Source of the DNA: Mesorhizobium sp. RMAD-H1 | GTDB taxonomy: Bacteria; Pseudomonadota; Alphaproteobacteria; Rhizobiales; Rhizobiaceae | DNA: 64,000 nucleotides | Reading direction: 5' to 3' | Assembly: GCF_014191375.1 (NCBI RefSeq) | Contig: NZ_JACHWN010000003.1 | Coordinates: forward strand, 124,001 to 188,000 | Shown: piece by piece, positions 24,249 through 32,629 of the stretch | Numbering within the stretch: the stretch's first letter is position 1 | Layout: each line of letters begins with the position of its first letter | Program-made: the position numbers and the translations under genes | Notes under the pieces: model-generated | Databases searched by the model: none | What the model saw: the letters and a program-made list of their open reading frames with translations, nothing else | What the model was told of the DNA's origin: nothing

Positions 24249-25268
24249 ATGAAATCCATCTTATTGGCGATTGTCGTTTCGGCAGCCATGTTCATTGCCG
24301 CAACGGCGTCGGCGCAGGAATATACGATCAAGTATTCCTTTGCCGATGTCGACCAGCCGGGAGAGAACGCGGCGGCTGCCCACGCCTATGTCTTCAAGGA
24401 TGCGCTGGAACGCTTGAGCGGCGGGCGCATGAAGGTCGATCTCTTTCCGAATGGCCAGCTTGGCGACGCCAAATCGATGGCGCAGCAGATTCGTCGCGGC
24501 ACGATTGGCGTGGCGAGCTTTTCGTCGGGCGTCTTCGCCTCGCTCTATTATCCGAAGCTTGGCGTTCTTGATCTGCCGTTTCTCTATAGCACCCGTGCCC
24601 AGATGGTCGACGTGCTTTCGACCGACAATGACTACATGAAAACGCTGGTCGATGACATCGCCGCGGAGACGGGTGTGCGAATTCTCAGCTTCGAGCCTTA
24701 TGGCTTCCGCAATTTCACCACCGCATCCAAGGAAGTTCGCGAGCCTGCCGACTTCGTCGGCCTGAAAATGCGTACGCAGGAGATCGTGCCGCACCAGGAG
24801 ATGATGCGTGCGCTCGGCGCGACGCCGACGCCCATTCCCTTCATGGAACTCTATTCGAGCCTGCAGACCGGTGTCGTCGACGGCGAGGAAAATCCGCTTG
24901 CGACGATCCTGCAGCAGAAGTTCTACCAGGTGCAGAAGCATCTGACCCTGTCAGGACACCTGATGACCATCGCGGGGATTTTCGTCAATGAGAAATGGTA
25001 TCAATCGCTCCCCGATGACCTGAAGGCAGCTGTCGTCGCGGCCAACAGGGAAGCTTCTCTCGCCTATGCCGGCATCGGCGCCATTCAGGACGTGCTTGCC
25101 CTTAAGGCGCTTCAGGAGAACGGCATGCAGGTCTATGCGCCAACGCCCGAGCAGATGGCGAAATTCCGGGAAGCGACGTCGGGCGTGGTGCGCGGCTGGG
25201 CCGAGAAGGAGTACGGCAAGGAATTCGTCGATGGGTTCTTCGCTCGTGTGGAAGCCGCGTCCAAATAG
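24249..25268 (+). CDS. TRAP transporter periplasmic binding protein, DctP family
   Basis: A 339-residue DctP-type receptor with Sec signal MKSILLAIVVSAAMFIAATASAQ's hydrophobic core and cleavage near residue 22. The mature part starts YTIKYSFADVDQPGENA. The ligand arginine region reads LKMRTQEIVPHQEMMRALGATPTPIPFMELYSSLQTGVVDGEENP, standard for DctP. GGGAGGAG precedes ATG 24249. It follows the kinase by 118 bp and precedes DctQ and DctM genes. It likely captures the hydroxy-acid or keto-sugar used by this locus (inference). Confidence 0.92.
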   Translation: MKSILLAIVVSAAMFIAATASAQEYTIKYSFADVDQPGENAAAAHAYVFKDALERLSGGRMKVDLFPNGQLGDAKSMAQQIRRGTIGVASFSSGVFASLYYPKLGVLDLPFLYSTRAQMVDVLSTDNDYMKTLVDDIAAETGVRILSFEPYGFRNFTTASKEVREPADFVGLKMRTQEIVPHQEMMRALGATPTPIPFMELYSSLQTGVVDGEENPLATILQQKFYQVQKHLTLSGHLMTIAGIFVNEKWYQSLPDDLKAAVVAANREASLAYAGIGAIQDVLALKALQENGMQVYAPTPEQMAKFREATSGVVRGWAEKEYGKEFVDGFFARVEAASK

Positions 25269-25329
25269 CGCGCGTTTGTTCACGCCGGCGCGCCGGTCGC
25301 GCGCCGGACCACTTCCCCGGGGAATGAAG

Positions 25330-25845
25330 ATGACCAAGTTTCTTTCCGTCTGCCTTTTCGCCGACAGACTGCTCTTCTGGCTCAATGCCATCATTGTCGG
25401 TGCAATTCTCGTGGTGATGTCCGCCCTCGTCTTCTACGGTATCGTGGCGCGCTACATTCTCGATGCTCCGCCCTTCTGGGGCGAGGAGACAGCGCGCTTC
25501 ATGATGTTCTTCCTCGTGCTGACGGGAAGCGCTCTCGCCATGCGGCTTTTCCAACATCCGCGGCTTACGATGTTCGCCGACATGCTTCCTGCTCGTGGCC
25601 GCAAGGGTCTCACCGTCATCAGCGATGCGATTGTCTTCGGAACGCTGATTATCCTTCTCGTTCAGGGCCTCGATCTCGCTGTCGAGGAGGGGATCATGCG
25701 CACACCGGCGCTCCGCATTTCCTATTTCTGGATCTATCTCGCCTATCCCATCGGCGCGGTGCTGGGTCTCCTGCAACTGATTGGGGTCTATCTTGCCCCC
25801 AGGGTAGCCGAAGAGATCAACGATGGTGCGGAGGGACCCTATTGA
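25330..25845 (+). CDS. TRAP transporter small permease, DctQ family
   Basis: A 171-residue protein with four transmembrane segments and the DctQ motif VFYGIVARYILDAPPFWGEETARFMMFFLVLTGSA near residue 35. ATG 25330 is 6 nt after GGGGA; an in-frame ATG at 25324 is too close to that site. Its stop overlaps the DctM start (TGATG). It bridges the binding protein and the large permease. Confidence 0.9.
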   Translation: MTKFLSVCLFADRLLFWLNAIIVGAILVVMSALVFYGIVARYILDAPPFWGEETARFMMFFLVLTGSALAMRLFQHPRLTMFADMLPARGRKGLTVISDAIVFGTLIILLVQGLDLAVEEGIMRTPALRISYFWIYLAYPIGAVLGLLQLIGVYLAPRVAEEINDGAEGPY

Positions 25846-27134
25846 TGTTCTCGCCACTTGCCCTTTTGCTTCTCACCTTCTTCGCAATGATGGTGGCGGG
25901 CGTACCCCTTTCCTTCGCGATGCTGGCCAGCACCATCGTCTATTTCCTTTTTGTCGGGCAGCCGCTCTATCTCGTCGTGCAGCAGTTCTTCATCGGCATC
26001 GATAGCTTCACGCTGCTTGCCATTCCCTTCTTCATGCTTGCCGGCGACCTCATGGTCGTTTCGGGTACGGCGGAAAAGATGCTCAAATTCTCCAATGCGA
26101 TCGTCGGCCGCTTTCGCGGCGGCGTCGGCTATGTGACGATTGTCTCCAGCATGCTGTTCGGCGGCTGCTCGGGCTCCGCCATTTCCGAGATCGCGGGTCT
26201 CGGGCGGATGCAGGTTCGCATGATGGAGAGCGGCGGTTTCGCACGGCCGTTCGCCACGGCGCTCGCTGTTGCGGCGTCGATAAAGGGAGCCATCATTCCG
26301 CCGAGCATTCCGATGGTGCTGGTCGGCGCGATCACCGGAACCTCGATCGGCGGGCTCCTGATGGGTGGCGCGATACCCGGTGTGCTTGTCGCTGTCGCCA
26401 TGGCGGTGGTTATCATCTTCACCTCGCGTAAGATGCGCCCTGCACGCGACGAAAGGCTCACGCCGCGGGCATTCGCCGCCATTTTCCTGGAATCGATCCC
26501 TTTCCTGGCAATGCCTTTCATCATACTGGGCGGCATATTGACGGGTCTGTTCACGCCGACGGAGGCATCGGCGGCCGCAGTCGCCTATGGGCTGCTGCTG
26601 CTCGCAATCAGCACGGGGCGGGCGCTCGACTGGAAGAAACTCGGTCTGTTGTTCGTACGCTCAGGCACGCTTGCCGCCGTGATTCTCCTGCTTTCGGGTG
26701 CATCCGCCGTCTTTTCCTGGGTGCTGGCGGCGGAGAAGGTGCCGGAGCTCATTGCGGGCGCCCTGTTTGGCATCACCGACAACAAATATGTGATCCTTCT
26801 GATCATCAACATCTTTCTGCTACTCTGGGGCATGGTCATGGATATGCTGCCGGCCATCTTCATCATCGTGCCCATGCTGATGCCGCTCGCGGTGAAGCTC
26901 GGTATCGACCCGGTCCATTTTGGCGTGGTCGTCGTCTTCAATCTGGTGATCGGCCTCATCACCCCGCCCTATGGAGCTGCTCTTTTCACCGGCTCGATCG
27001 TCACCGGTGTTCCACTGGAAAAGATCGTCCGCAGCATGTGGCCGTTCATGCTGGCGGCGATAGCGGTGCTGATGATTATCACTTATATTCCGCAGACCGT
27101 GCTCTTGCTGCCGCGTCTGTTCGGACTGAACTGA
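25845..27134 (+). CDS. TRAP transporter large permease, DctM family
   Basis: A 429-residue, about 12-helix ion-coupled permease. Visible blocks include GVPLSFAMLAS, AIPFFMLAGDLMVVSGTAEKM, VSSMLFGGCSGSAISEIAGLG, PPSIPMVLVGAITGTSIGGLL and GLITPPYGAALFTGS, all standard for DctM. The ATG overlaps the DctQ stop by one base. It completes the TRAP importer of the kinase operon. Confidence 0.94.
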   Translation: MFSPLALLLLTFFAMMVAGVPLSFAMLASTIVYFLFVGQPLYLVVQQFFIGIDSFTLLAIPFFMLAGDLMVVSGTAEKMLKFSNAIVGRFRGGVGYVTIVSSMLFGGCSGSAISEIAGLGRMQVRMMESGGFARPFATALAVAASIKGAIIPPSIPMVLVGAITGTSIGGLLMGGAIPGVLVAVAMAVVIIFTSRKMRPARDERLTPRAFAAIFLESIPFLAMPFIILGGILTGLFTPTEASAAAVAYGLLLLAISTGRALDWKKLGLLFVRSGTLAAVILLLSGASAVFSWVLAAEKVPELIAGALFGITDNKYVILLIINIFLLLWGMVMDMLPAIFIIVPMLMPLAVKLGIDPVHFGVVVVFNLVIGLITPPYGAALFTGSIVTGVPLEKIVRSMWPFMLAAIAVLMIITYIPQTVLLLPRLFGLN

Positions 27135-27159
27135 TCGAAAAATATGCGGAGAAAAGAGC

Positions 27160-28566
27160 ATGGATAGCGATATTGCACGCGAGATCACGAGCCTGCCAGC
27201 TCCAATCGTCAAGGAACTTGCGAGCTTGGTCGGCGGCCGCATCTCGGTTGCGCCGTCCGATCTCTACGTGCGTGGCAAGGGAGAGTGCTATCATCCCTCT
27301 TTTCCGCCCGACATCATCTGCTTTCCCGAGACCACGGAGGAGGTTTCCGCCGTCGTGAAATTGGCCCGGCGTGAAAGCATCCCCGTCGTGCCATTTGGGG
27401 CCGGCACTTCGCTCGAAGGCCATACGGCAGCCCTTCGCGGCGGCATCTGTATCGACCTCAGCCGTATGGAGCAGATCATTGAGGTTCGGCCCGAGGACAT
27501 GGATGTCATGGTCGAGGCGGGGGTGAGGCGTAAACAGCTGAACAGTTATATCCGCGATACGGGCCTGTTCTTTCCCGTGGATCCCGGTGCAGATGCAACG
27601 ATCGGCGGCATGGCCGCCACCCGGGCTTCCGGCACCAACGCAGTACGATACGGCACGATGCGGGAGAATGTGCTAGCGCTTACCGTGGTCCTGCCTGACG
27701 GCTCCATCATCAAGACCGCCAATCGCGCACGCAAATCGTCGGCGGGCTATGATCTCACCCGGCTTTTTGTCGGATCCGAAGGGACGCTCGGGATTATCAC
27801 CGAGGTGACGCTCAAGCTGCACGGCATGCCCGAGGCGATCATCTCCGCAGTCTGCAGCTTTCCTGATGCCGCGGCGGCTGTGAGTACGGCGATCGAGGTA
27901 ATCCAGAGCGGCATTCAGGTCGCCCGTGTGGAATTTGTCGATCAGGTCGGCATGGAGGCAGTCAATCGCTTCGCCGGCCTCGATTATCCGGTGGAGCCGG
28001 CGCTGTTCTTCGAGTTTCACGGTTCCTGGGGCGGCGTCGAGGAACAGGCGAACAGGGTGGGCGAAATCGCGACCGCCAATGGCGGATCGGCCTTTGCATG
28101 GGCGTCTTCGCCGGAGGAGCGCAGCAAGCTCTGGCAGGCGCGGCATGATTTCCACTATGCTATCATGGCATTGCGTCCGGGGGCGAAGATCTGGGGTACC
28201 GATGTCTGCGTGCCGATCTCCAAGCTGGCTGATTGTATCGAATTTGCTCGGGCGGACGCGGCGGGCGCTCCGTTCCCGGTGAGCGCACTCGGACATGTCG
28301 GCGACGGCAATTTCCATATGAGCTATGTAATCGATCCCGACAATCCCGCCGAGCGGGGCCAAGCGGAAGAACTGGCTTCGCGCCTGGGCTTTCACGCTCT
28401 CTCGCTTGGCGGTACCTGTACCGGCGAACACGGGGTCGGCTATGGCAAGACTAAATTCATGATGGCTGAATACGGGGCGCCGGCCATTGCGTTGATGCGG
28501 CTTATCAAGTCCTCGATCGATCCGGACGGGCTGTTCAATCCGGGAAAGATTCTGCCTGGCGAGTGA
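27160..28566 (+). CDS. FAD-linked 2-hydroxyacid dehydrogenase (D-lactate dehydrogenase / GlcD type)
   Basis: A 468-residue FAD_binding_4 / FAD-oxidase_C protein. The N-terminal PP-loop VPFGAGTSLEGHTA and GADATIGGMAATRASGTNAVRYG bind FAD; RLFVGSEGTLGIITEVTLKL ends that domain. The C-terminal catalytic part has SALGHVGDGNFHMSY and GGTCTGEHGVGYGK, found in D-lactate and D-2-hydroxyacid dehydrogenases that use quinone or cytochrome. It lies 25 bp after DctM, so it is probably the last gene of the operon. It would oxidise the imported D-2-hydroxyacid to a 2-keto acid (inference). Glycolate oxidase subunit GlcD is the alternative, but no GlcE/GlcF is nearby. Confidence 0.88.
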   Translation: MDSDIAREITSLPAPIVKELASLVGGRISVAPSDLYVRGKGECYHPSFPPDIICFPETTEEVSAVVKLARRESIPVVPFGAGTSLEGHTAALRGGICIDLSRMEQIIEVRPEDMDVMVEAGVRRKQLNSYIRDTGLFFPVDPGADATIGGMAATRASGTNAVRYGTMRENVLALTVVLPDGSIIKTANRARKSSAGYDLTRLFVGSEGTLGIITEVTLKLHGMPEAIISAVCSFPDAAAAVSTAIEVIQSGIQVARVEFVDQVGMEAVNRFAGLDYPVEPALFFEFHGSWGGVEEQANRVGEIATANGGSAFAWASSPEERSKLWQARHDFHYAIMALRPGAKIWGTDVCVPISKLADCIEFARADAAGAPFPVSALGHVGDGNFHMSYVIDPDNPAERGQAEELASRLGFHALSLGGTCTGEHGVGYGKTKFMMAEYGAPAIALMRLIKSSIDPDGLFNPGKILPGE

Positions 28567-28622
28567 GCGGGAACGCGAAGTAGAGCACGGTTTGCTTGCT
28601 CTGCCGCTGAGAGGTTTCGAGG

Positions 28623-28820
28623 GTGCATGCTACAGTGCACGTAATGTTTCCCAGCGCGGTCCAAGCCGTCATAGAGGACGCCTGCGATGACAACTCCGCC
28701 TTCTCCAACGGCAGCTTCGCCATCTCCACCGGCGCGGCGGGCGCTGTCGCGGTCGCGATCTGGATGGAGGCTGTGGCTGAGGCCCTGCGGAGTCAGGCTG
28801 CCCGAAGCGCACCTGCCTGA
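28623..28820 (+). pseudogene. C-terminal remnant of a second dihydroxyacetone-kinase gene
   Basis: The last part of this 65-codon frame reads AGAVAVAIWMEAVAEAL and ends QAARSAPA, matching the DhaL C-terminus of the kinase at 22403-24130 (GGAVAVAIWMEAIAKAL ... QSASA). A 32-nt run (28740-28771) is identical to 24050-24081, and the bases after both stops remain similar (CCGGAGGAGG). Nothing like the rest of the kinase is present upstream. It is best read as a decayed duplicate left by recombination; the 488-bp gap 28567-29055 holds no other recognisable gene. The first ~35 codons are unrelated to the kinase. Confidence 0.7.
28740..28771 (+). repeat. 32-bp direct repeat shared with 24050-24081
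   Basis: Identical 32-nt run in the kinase C-terminus (24050-24081) and in its remnant here, in the same orientation and about 4.7 kb apart. The TRAP and dehydrogenase genes lie between the two copies, so homologous recombination could excise or duplicate that block. Confidence 0.85.
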
Positions 28821-29055
28821 AATCGAAAAAATCAGGAGGCGGAATGCCGGAGGAGGCAGGGTCAGTGGCCGTGTATAGGGCCTCGGCATGCCGTTTTTCC
28901 TGCGGAACGTGACGGGGTGCCTGAATGGTTGGATGTCCCGACATTGAGCGTTATGCCGACAAAGTACGCCTCGGTTCCCGCGGCGGCGGCTTGGAAGACG
29001 GCAGAAGCTCGCCGCCCCGAGGCCCCGCAAAGCACGGGAGGAGGGGCGGCAAATG

Positions 29056-30690
29056 CTAATTGCCGGCGCTTTCGATGCGGCGGGTTTTCAGCACCTCTTC
29101 GAGCCAGCCGATCCGCATTTCGGGAACGGACTTCAGAAGCAGATCCGTATAGTCGTCGAAGGGCGGCGAGAGCGCGACATGCTTGGGCCCGAAGCGGACG
29201 AGCCTGCCGCGATGCATGACGGCGACGGAATCCGCGATGGCGCGGACAATGGCGATATCATGGGTGATGAAGACATAGGAGACCGCAGTTTCCGTCTGAA
29301 GCCGCATGAGGAGCTTGAGAATGCCTTCCGCGACCAGCGGATCGAGCGCCGAGGTCGGCTCGTCGCAGAGGATGAGATCCGGTTTGGCCGCCAGCGCGCG
29401 GGCGATCGCCACGCGCTGCTTCTGGCCGCCGGAGAGCTCGGCCGGATAGCGGTCGAGGAATTGCAGCCCCATCTCGATCTGGTCGAGGAGCTCGGCGACG
29501 CGCTCCGTCTTCTTGCGCCCATGCAGGCCGAAATAGAAGGTGAGCGGGCGGCCGATGATATCGCGCACCGTCTGCCGCGGGTTCATGGCGGTGTCGGCGA
29601 TCTGGTAGATCATCTGGATGCGGCGCAGATGCTCGCGCGTGCGCTGCGCCAGCGCCTTGGGCAGTTCCCCGCCGTCGAAGACGATCATGCCCGCACTGGG
29701 CGGAAGCAGCCCGGTGATGACGCGGGCGAGCGTCGACTTGCCTGATCCGGATTCGCCGACGATGGCGAGCGTCTGTCCCTTAGGCAGATGCAGCGAGACA
29801 TCGAAGAGCACCTGCACGACATTGGAATAGGAGGCGCTGATACTGTCGAGCTTCAAAAGCGGCTTCGTCTGGTCGGCGGCTTCCTCATGCTGCATCTCGC
29901 GTACGCTGACGAGCGCTCTGGTGTAGTCCTCCTTCGGCGCTTCGATGATCTGTTTGGCGGTTCCGTATTCAACGGTTTTGCCGTTGCGCAGCACCATGAT
30001 GTCGTCAGCTACCTGCGCGACGACGGCCAGATCATGGGTGATGTAGAGGGCGGCGACGCCGGTTTCCTCGATGGCGTGCTTGATCGCCGCCAGAACGTCG
30101 ATCTGCGTCGTGACGTCGAGGGCGGTGGTGGGTTCGTCGAAGACGATCAGCTCGGGGTTTGGGCAGAGCGCCATGGCGGTCATTGCCCGCTGCAGCTGGC
30201 CGCCGGAGACCTGATGCGGATAGCGCTCGCCGAAGCTTTCGGGATTGGGAAGGCCGAGAACGCGGAAGAGATAGATCGCCCGTTCCCGCGCTTCCTCGCG
30301 GCTCATGATGCCGTGCTCGACGCTCGCCTCGATCACCTGCTCGCCAAGACGGTGCGCCGGGTTGAAGGCGGCGGCCGCCGATTGCGCGACATAGCAGACC
30401 TTTGCGCCGCGCAGGGATCGCAGCCCGTTCTTGCCGAGCTTCAATATGTCCTGGCCGTTCAGGAGCACCTCGCCGCCGGTGATGCGGATGCCGCCGCGGC
30501 CATAGCCGAGTGTGCTCAGGCCCACGGTGGACTTTCCGGCGCCGGATTCGCCGATGAGGCCCAGCACCTTGCCTTTCTGCAGCTCGAAGGAAACGCCGTC
30601 CACAATGGCAACATCGCGGGGCGCCTCGCCTTGCGGGTAGATCCTGGCTTCGATTTTGAGATTGCGGACGGAGAGAAGAGGTTCATGCAT
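29056..30690 (-). CDS. Peptide/nickel-type ABC transporter, double ATPase
   Basis: A 544-residue protein with two full nucleotide-binding domains. Domain 1: Walker A GESGAGKSTVG, signature VSGGQLQRAM, Walker B LIVFDEPTTALD. Domain 2 (from about residue 275): Walker A GESGSGKSTLA, signature LSGGQKQRVAIARAL, Walker B LILCDEPTSALD. This is a DppD-DppF fusion, common in rhizobia. Its start overlaps the end of the permease gene by 8 nt. With the two permeases and the binding protein it completes an importer for oligopeptides or similar compounds. The ligand is unknown. Confidence 0.93.
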   Translation of the reverse strand: MHEPLLSVRNLKIEARIYPQGEAPRDVAIVDGVSFELQKGKVLGLIGESGAGKSTVGLSTLGYGRGGIRITGGEVLLNGQDILKLGKNGLRSLRGAKVCYVAQSAAAAFNPAHRLGEQVIEASVEHGIMSREEARERAIYLFRVLGLPNPESFGERYPHQVSGGQLQRAMTAMALCPNPELIVFDEPTTALDVTTQIDVLAAIKHAIEETGVAALYITHDLAVVAQVADDIMVLRNGKTVEYGTAKQIIEAPKEDYTRALVSVREMQHEEAADQTKPLLKLDSISASYSNVVQVLFDVSLHLPKGQTLAIVGESGSGKSTLARVITGLLPPSAGMIVFDGGELPKALAQRTREHLRRIQMIYQIADTAMNPRQTVRDIIGRPLTFYFGLHGRKKTERVAELLDQIEMGLQFLDRYPAELSGGQKQRVAIARALAAKPDLILCDEPTSALDPLVAEGILKLLMRLQTETAVSYVFITHDIAIVRAIADSVAVMHRGRLVRFGPKHVALSPPFDDYTDLLLKSVPEMRIGWLEEVLKTRRIESAGN

Positions 30691-31510
30691 CGCCGCGTCC
30701 TCCTTTGAGCGAAGATGTCCGTTTCATCAGCCAGTCCACCACCATGTTGACGCAGATGGCGAGGATGGCGATGGCCGCTCCGGGCACCAGCGCGGCGGAG
30801 ACGCCGAAGATGATGCCGTCCTTGTTGTCCTTGACCATGCCGCCCCAGTCGGCCGCCGGCGGCTGAATGCCAAGCCCAAGGAAGGAGAGGGTGGAAAGGA
30901 ACAGGATGGAAAAAGCAAAGCGCAGGCCGAATTCGGCCAGAAGCGGCGACAGCGTATTGGGCAGGATCTCGCGGAAGATGATCCATAGTCTGCCTTCGCC
31001 GCGCAGCCTTGCCGCCTCGACGAACTCCATGACCGCGACGTCGAGCGCCACCGCCCGCCCGAGCCGGTAGACGCGGGTGGAATCGAGGATGGCCATGACG
31101 AGGATCAGGACGATCAGGTTCTGCGGCAGGACGGCAAGCACGACCAGCGCGAAAATGAGTGTCGGGATCGACATCATCAGATCGTTGAAGCGCGACAGCA
31201 CCTGGTCGATCAGCCCGCGCGACGTGGCCGCGGTGAAGCTCAGTATGACGCCGAGCGAGAAGGAGATGATGGTGGCGGCAAGGGCCACCAGCAGCGTCGT
31301 CCGCGTGCCGTAGATCAGCCGGGAGAGTATGTCGCGGCCGAGATTGTCGGTACCGAAGACGAATTGGCCATCGGGCGGCTGCCAGACGCTGCCGACAATT
31401 TCCGTTTCGCCGTAAGGGGCGAGCAGGGGGGCGAAGATGGCGCAGATGATGGCCAGCAGAATGCCTGCAATGCCGATCCAGGCCGTGACGGGAATATCGC
31501 GCAGTCTCAT
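30683..31510 (-). CDS. ABC transporter permease, DppC family
   Basis: A 275-residue inner-membrane permease with about six helices. The periplasmic/early segment has FVFGTDNLGRDILSRLIYGTRTTLLVALAATIISF, typical of DppC/OppC, and the EAA loop reads EFVEAARLRGEGRLWIIFREILPN. It overlaps DppB by 4 nt (31507-31510) and the ATPase by 8 nt, showing tight operon structure. Confidence 0.93.
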   Translation of the reverse strand: MRLRDIPVTAWIGIAGILLAIICAIFAPLLAPYGETEIVGSVWQPPDGQFVFGTDNLGRDILSRLIYGTRTTLLVALAATIISFSLGVILSFTAATSRGLIDQVLSRFNDLMMSIPTLIFALVVLAVLPQNLIVLILVMAILDSTRVYRLGRAVALDVAVMEFVEAARLRGEGRLWIIFREILPNTLSPLLAEFGLRFAFSILFLSTLSFLGLGIQPPAADWGGMVKDNKDGIIFGVSAALVPGAAIAILAICVNMVVDWLMKRTSSLKGGRGDA

Positions 31511-32529
31511 CGCGGGTGCCTCAGCCTCGGGTTGGCGATAATGGCGAGAATGTCCGCCACCATGTTCAGGAGGATGTAGACGGCGGCGAAAATGAGTCCG
31601 CAGGCCTGTACCACGGGCATGTCCCGCACCGTCACCGCGTCGACCATGTATTGCCCCATGCCGGGATAGACGAAGACGACCTCGACCACCACGACGCCGA
31701 CGACGAGATAGGCCAGATTGAGCGCCACCACATTGATGATCGGCGCCACCGCATTGGGCGCGGCATGGCGAACGATCGCGCGGAAGGCGCCGAGGCCCTT
31801 GAGTTCCGCCGTCTCCATATAGGCCGACGACATGACGCTCAGGATCGCCGCCCGTGTCATGCGCATCATGTGGGCCAGCACCACGAGAACGAGCGTTGCC
31901 ACCGGCAGTGCCACTGCCTTCAGGCGCTCGAGAACGGTCATGGTGTCGTAGACGGTGGCCGGGAAGGTCGCGATGCCGAATTTGACGGCGAAGAACAGGA
32001 TGAGCAGATAGCCGATGAAGAACTCGGGCAGGGAAATCGCGGCGAGCGAGACCACATTGATGATCTTGTCAGGGATGCGGTTGCGGAAGTGAACCGCGAG
32101 CATGCCGAGCCCGACCGCCAGCGGCACCGATACGACCGCCGCGCACAAGGCGAGGAACAGCGAATTCCAGAGCCTTTTGCCGATCTGCTCGCTCACCGAA
32201 TTGCGGCTTGCCCAGGAGGTGCCGAAATCGCCCTGCACGGCATTGCCGAGCCATTCGAAATAGCGGGTGACGACAGGCCGGTCGAGGCCGAGATCCTTGC
32301 GGATGTTGGCGACGGCCTGCGGTGTCGCGGACTGGCCGAGATAGGTGGAGGCGAAATCGCCGGGCAATGCCTCGACGCCTCCGAAAATGAGGACGGAGAC
32401 GGCAAAAAGCAGGGCGATACTGAGCAAGAGCCGCTGGACGATGAGCGTCAGGAGCGGAAACCGGTCCCTATAACTCAGGTCAGGTTCTTTCTGATCGGGC
32501 AGGATCCCGGTGTCTACGGATTCGGACAT
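31507..32529 (-). CDS. ABC transporter permease, DppB family
   Basis: A 340-residue DppB/OppB-type permease. After a ~30-residue hydrophilic head comes the first helix LIVQRLLLSIALLFAVSVLIFGGVEALPGD. Later blocks are TRYFEWLGNAVQGDFGTSW, RMTRAAILSVMSSAYMETAELKGLG (EAA-type loop), and VVEVVFVYPGMGQYMVDAV. ATG 32529 was preferred to an upstream in-frame GTG (32547). It is separated from the binding-protein gene by 100 bp containing a GC-rich stem-loop. Confidence 0.92.
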   Translation of the reverse strand: MSESVDTGILPDQKEPDLSYRDRFPLLTLIVQRLLLSIALLFAVSVLIFGGVEALPGDFASTYLGQSATPQAVANIRKDLGLDRPVVTRYFEWLGNAVQGDFGTSWASRNSVSEQIGKRLWNSLFLALCAAVVSVPLAVGLGMLAVHFRNRIPDKIINVVSLAAISLPEFFIGYLLILFFAVKFGIATFPATVYDTMTVLERLKAVALPVATLVLVVLAHMMRMTRAAILSVMSSAYMETAELKGLGAFRAIVRHAAPNAVAPIINVVALNLAYLVVGVVVVEVVFVYPGMGQYMVDAVTVRDMPVVQACGLIFAAVYILLNMVADILAIIANPRLRHPR

Positions 32530-32601
32530 GGACAAGAAGCCTCGCACTGAAACGGATCGGGAAGCACCGCGGGACGGCTCCGCGGCACCTGTTCCGGAAT
32601 G

Positions 32602-32621
32602 ACCGGGCCGTTCGGCCCGGT
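32602..32621. terminator. GC-rich stem-loop between binding protein and permease genes
   Basis: A 9-bp stem (ACCGGGCCG with CGGCCCGGT) with a minimal loop, 8 bp beyond the binding-protein stop and upstream of dppB in the same operon. There is no T-run. Such intra-operon hairpins often stabilise the abundant binding-protein mRNA and lower expression of the downstream permeases (inference). Confidence 0.5.
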
Positions 32622-32629
32622 TTCAGGCG

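Noticed and set aside
24050-28771. The 32-bp direct repeat as attachment sites or insertion-sequence ends
   Set aside because: No integrase or transposase lies between or next to the copies, and the repeat is coding sequence of a kinase domain, so a duplicated gene end explains it better.
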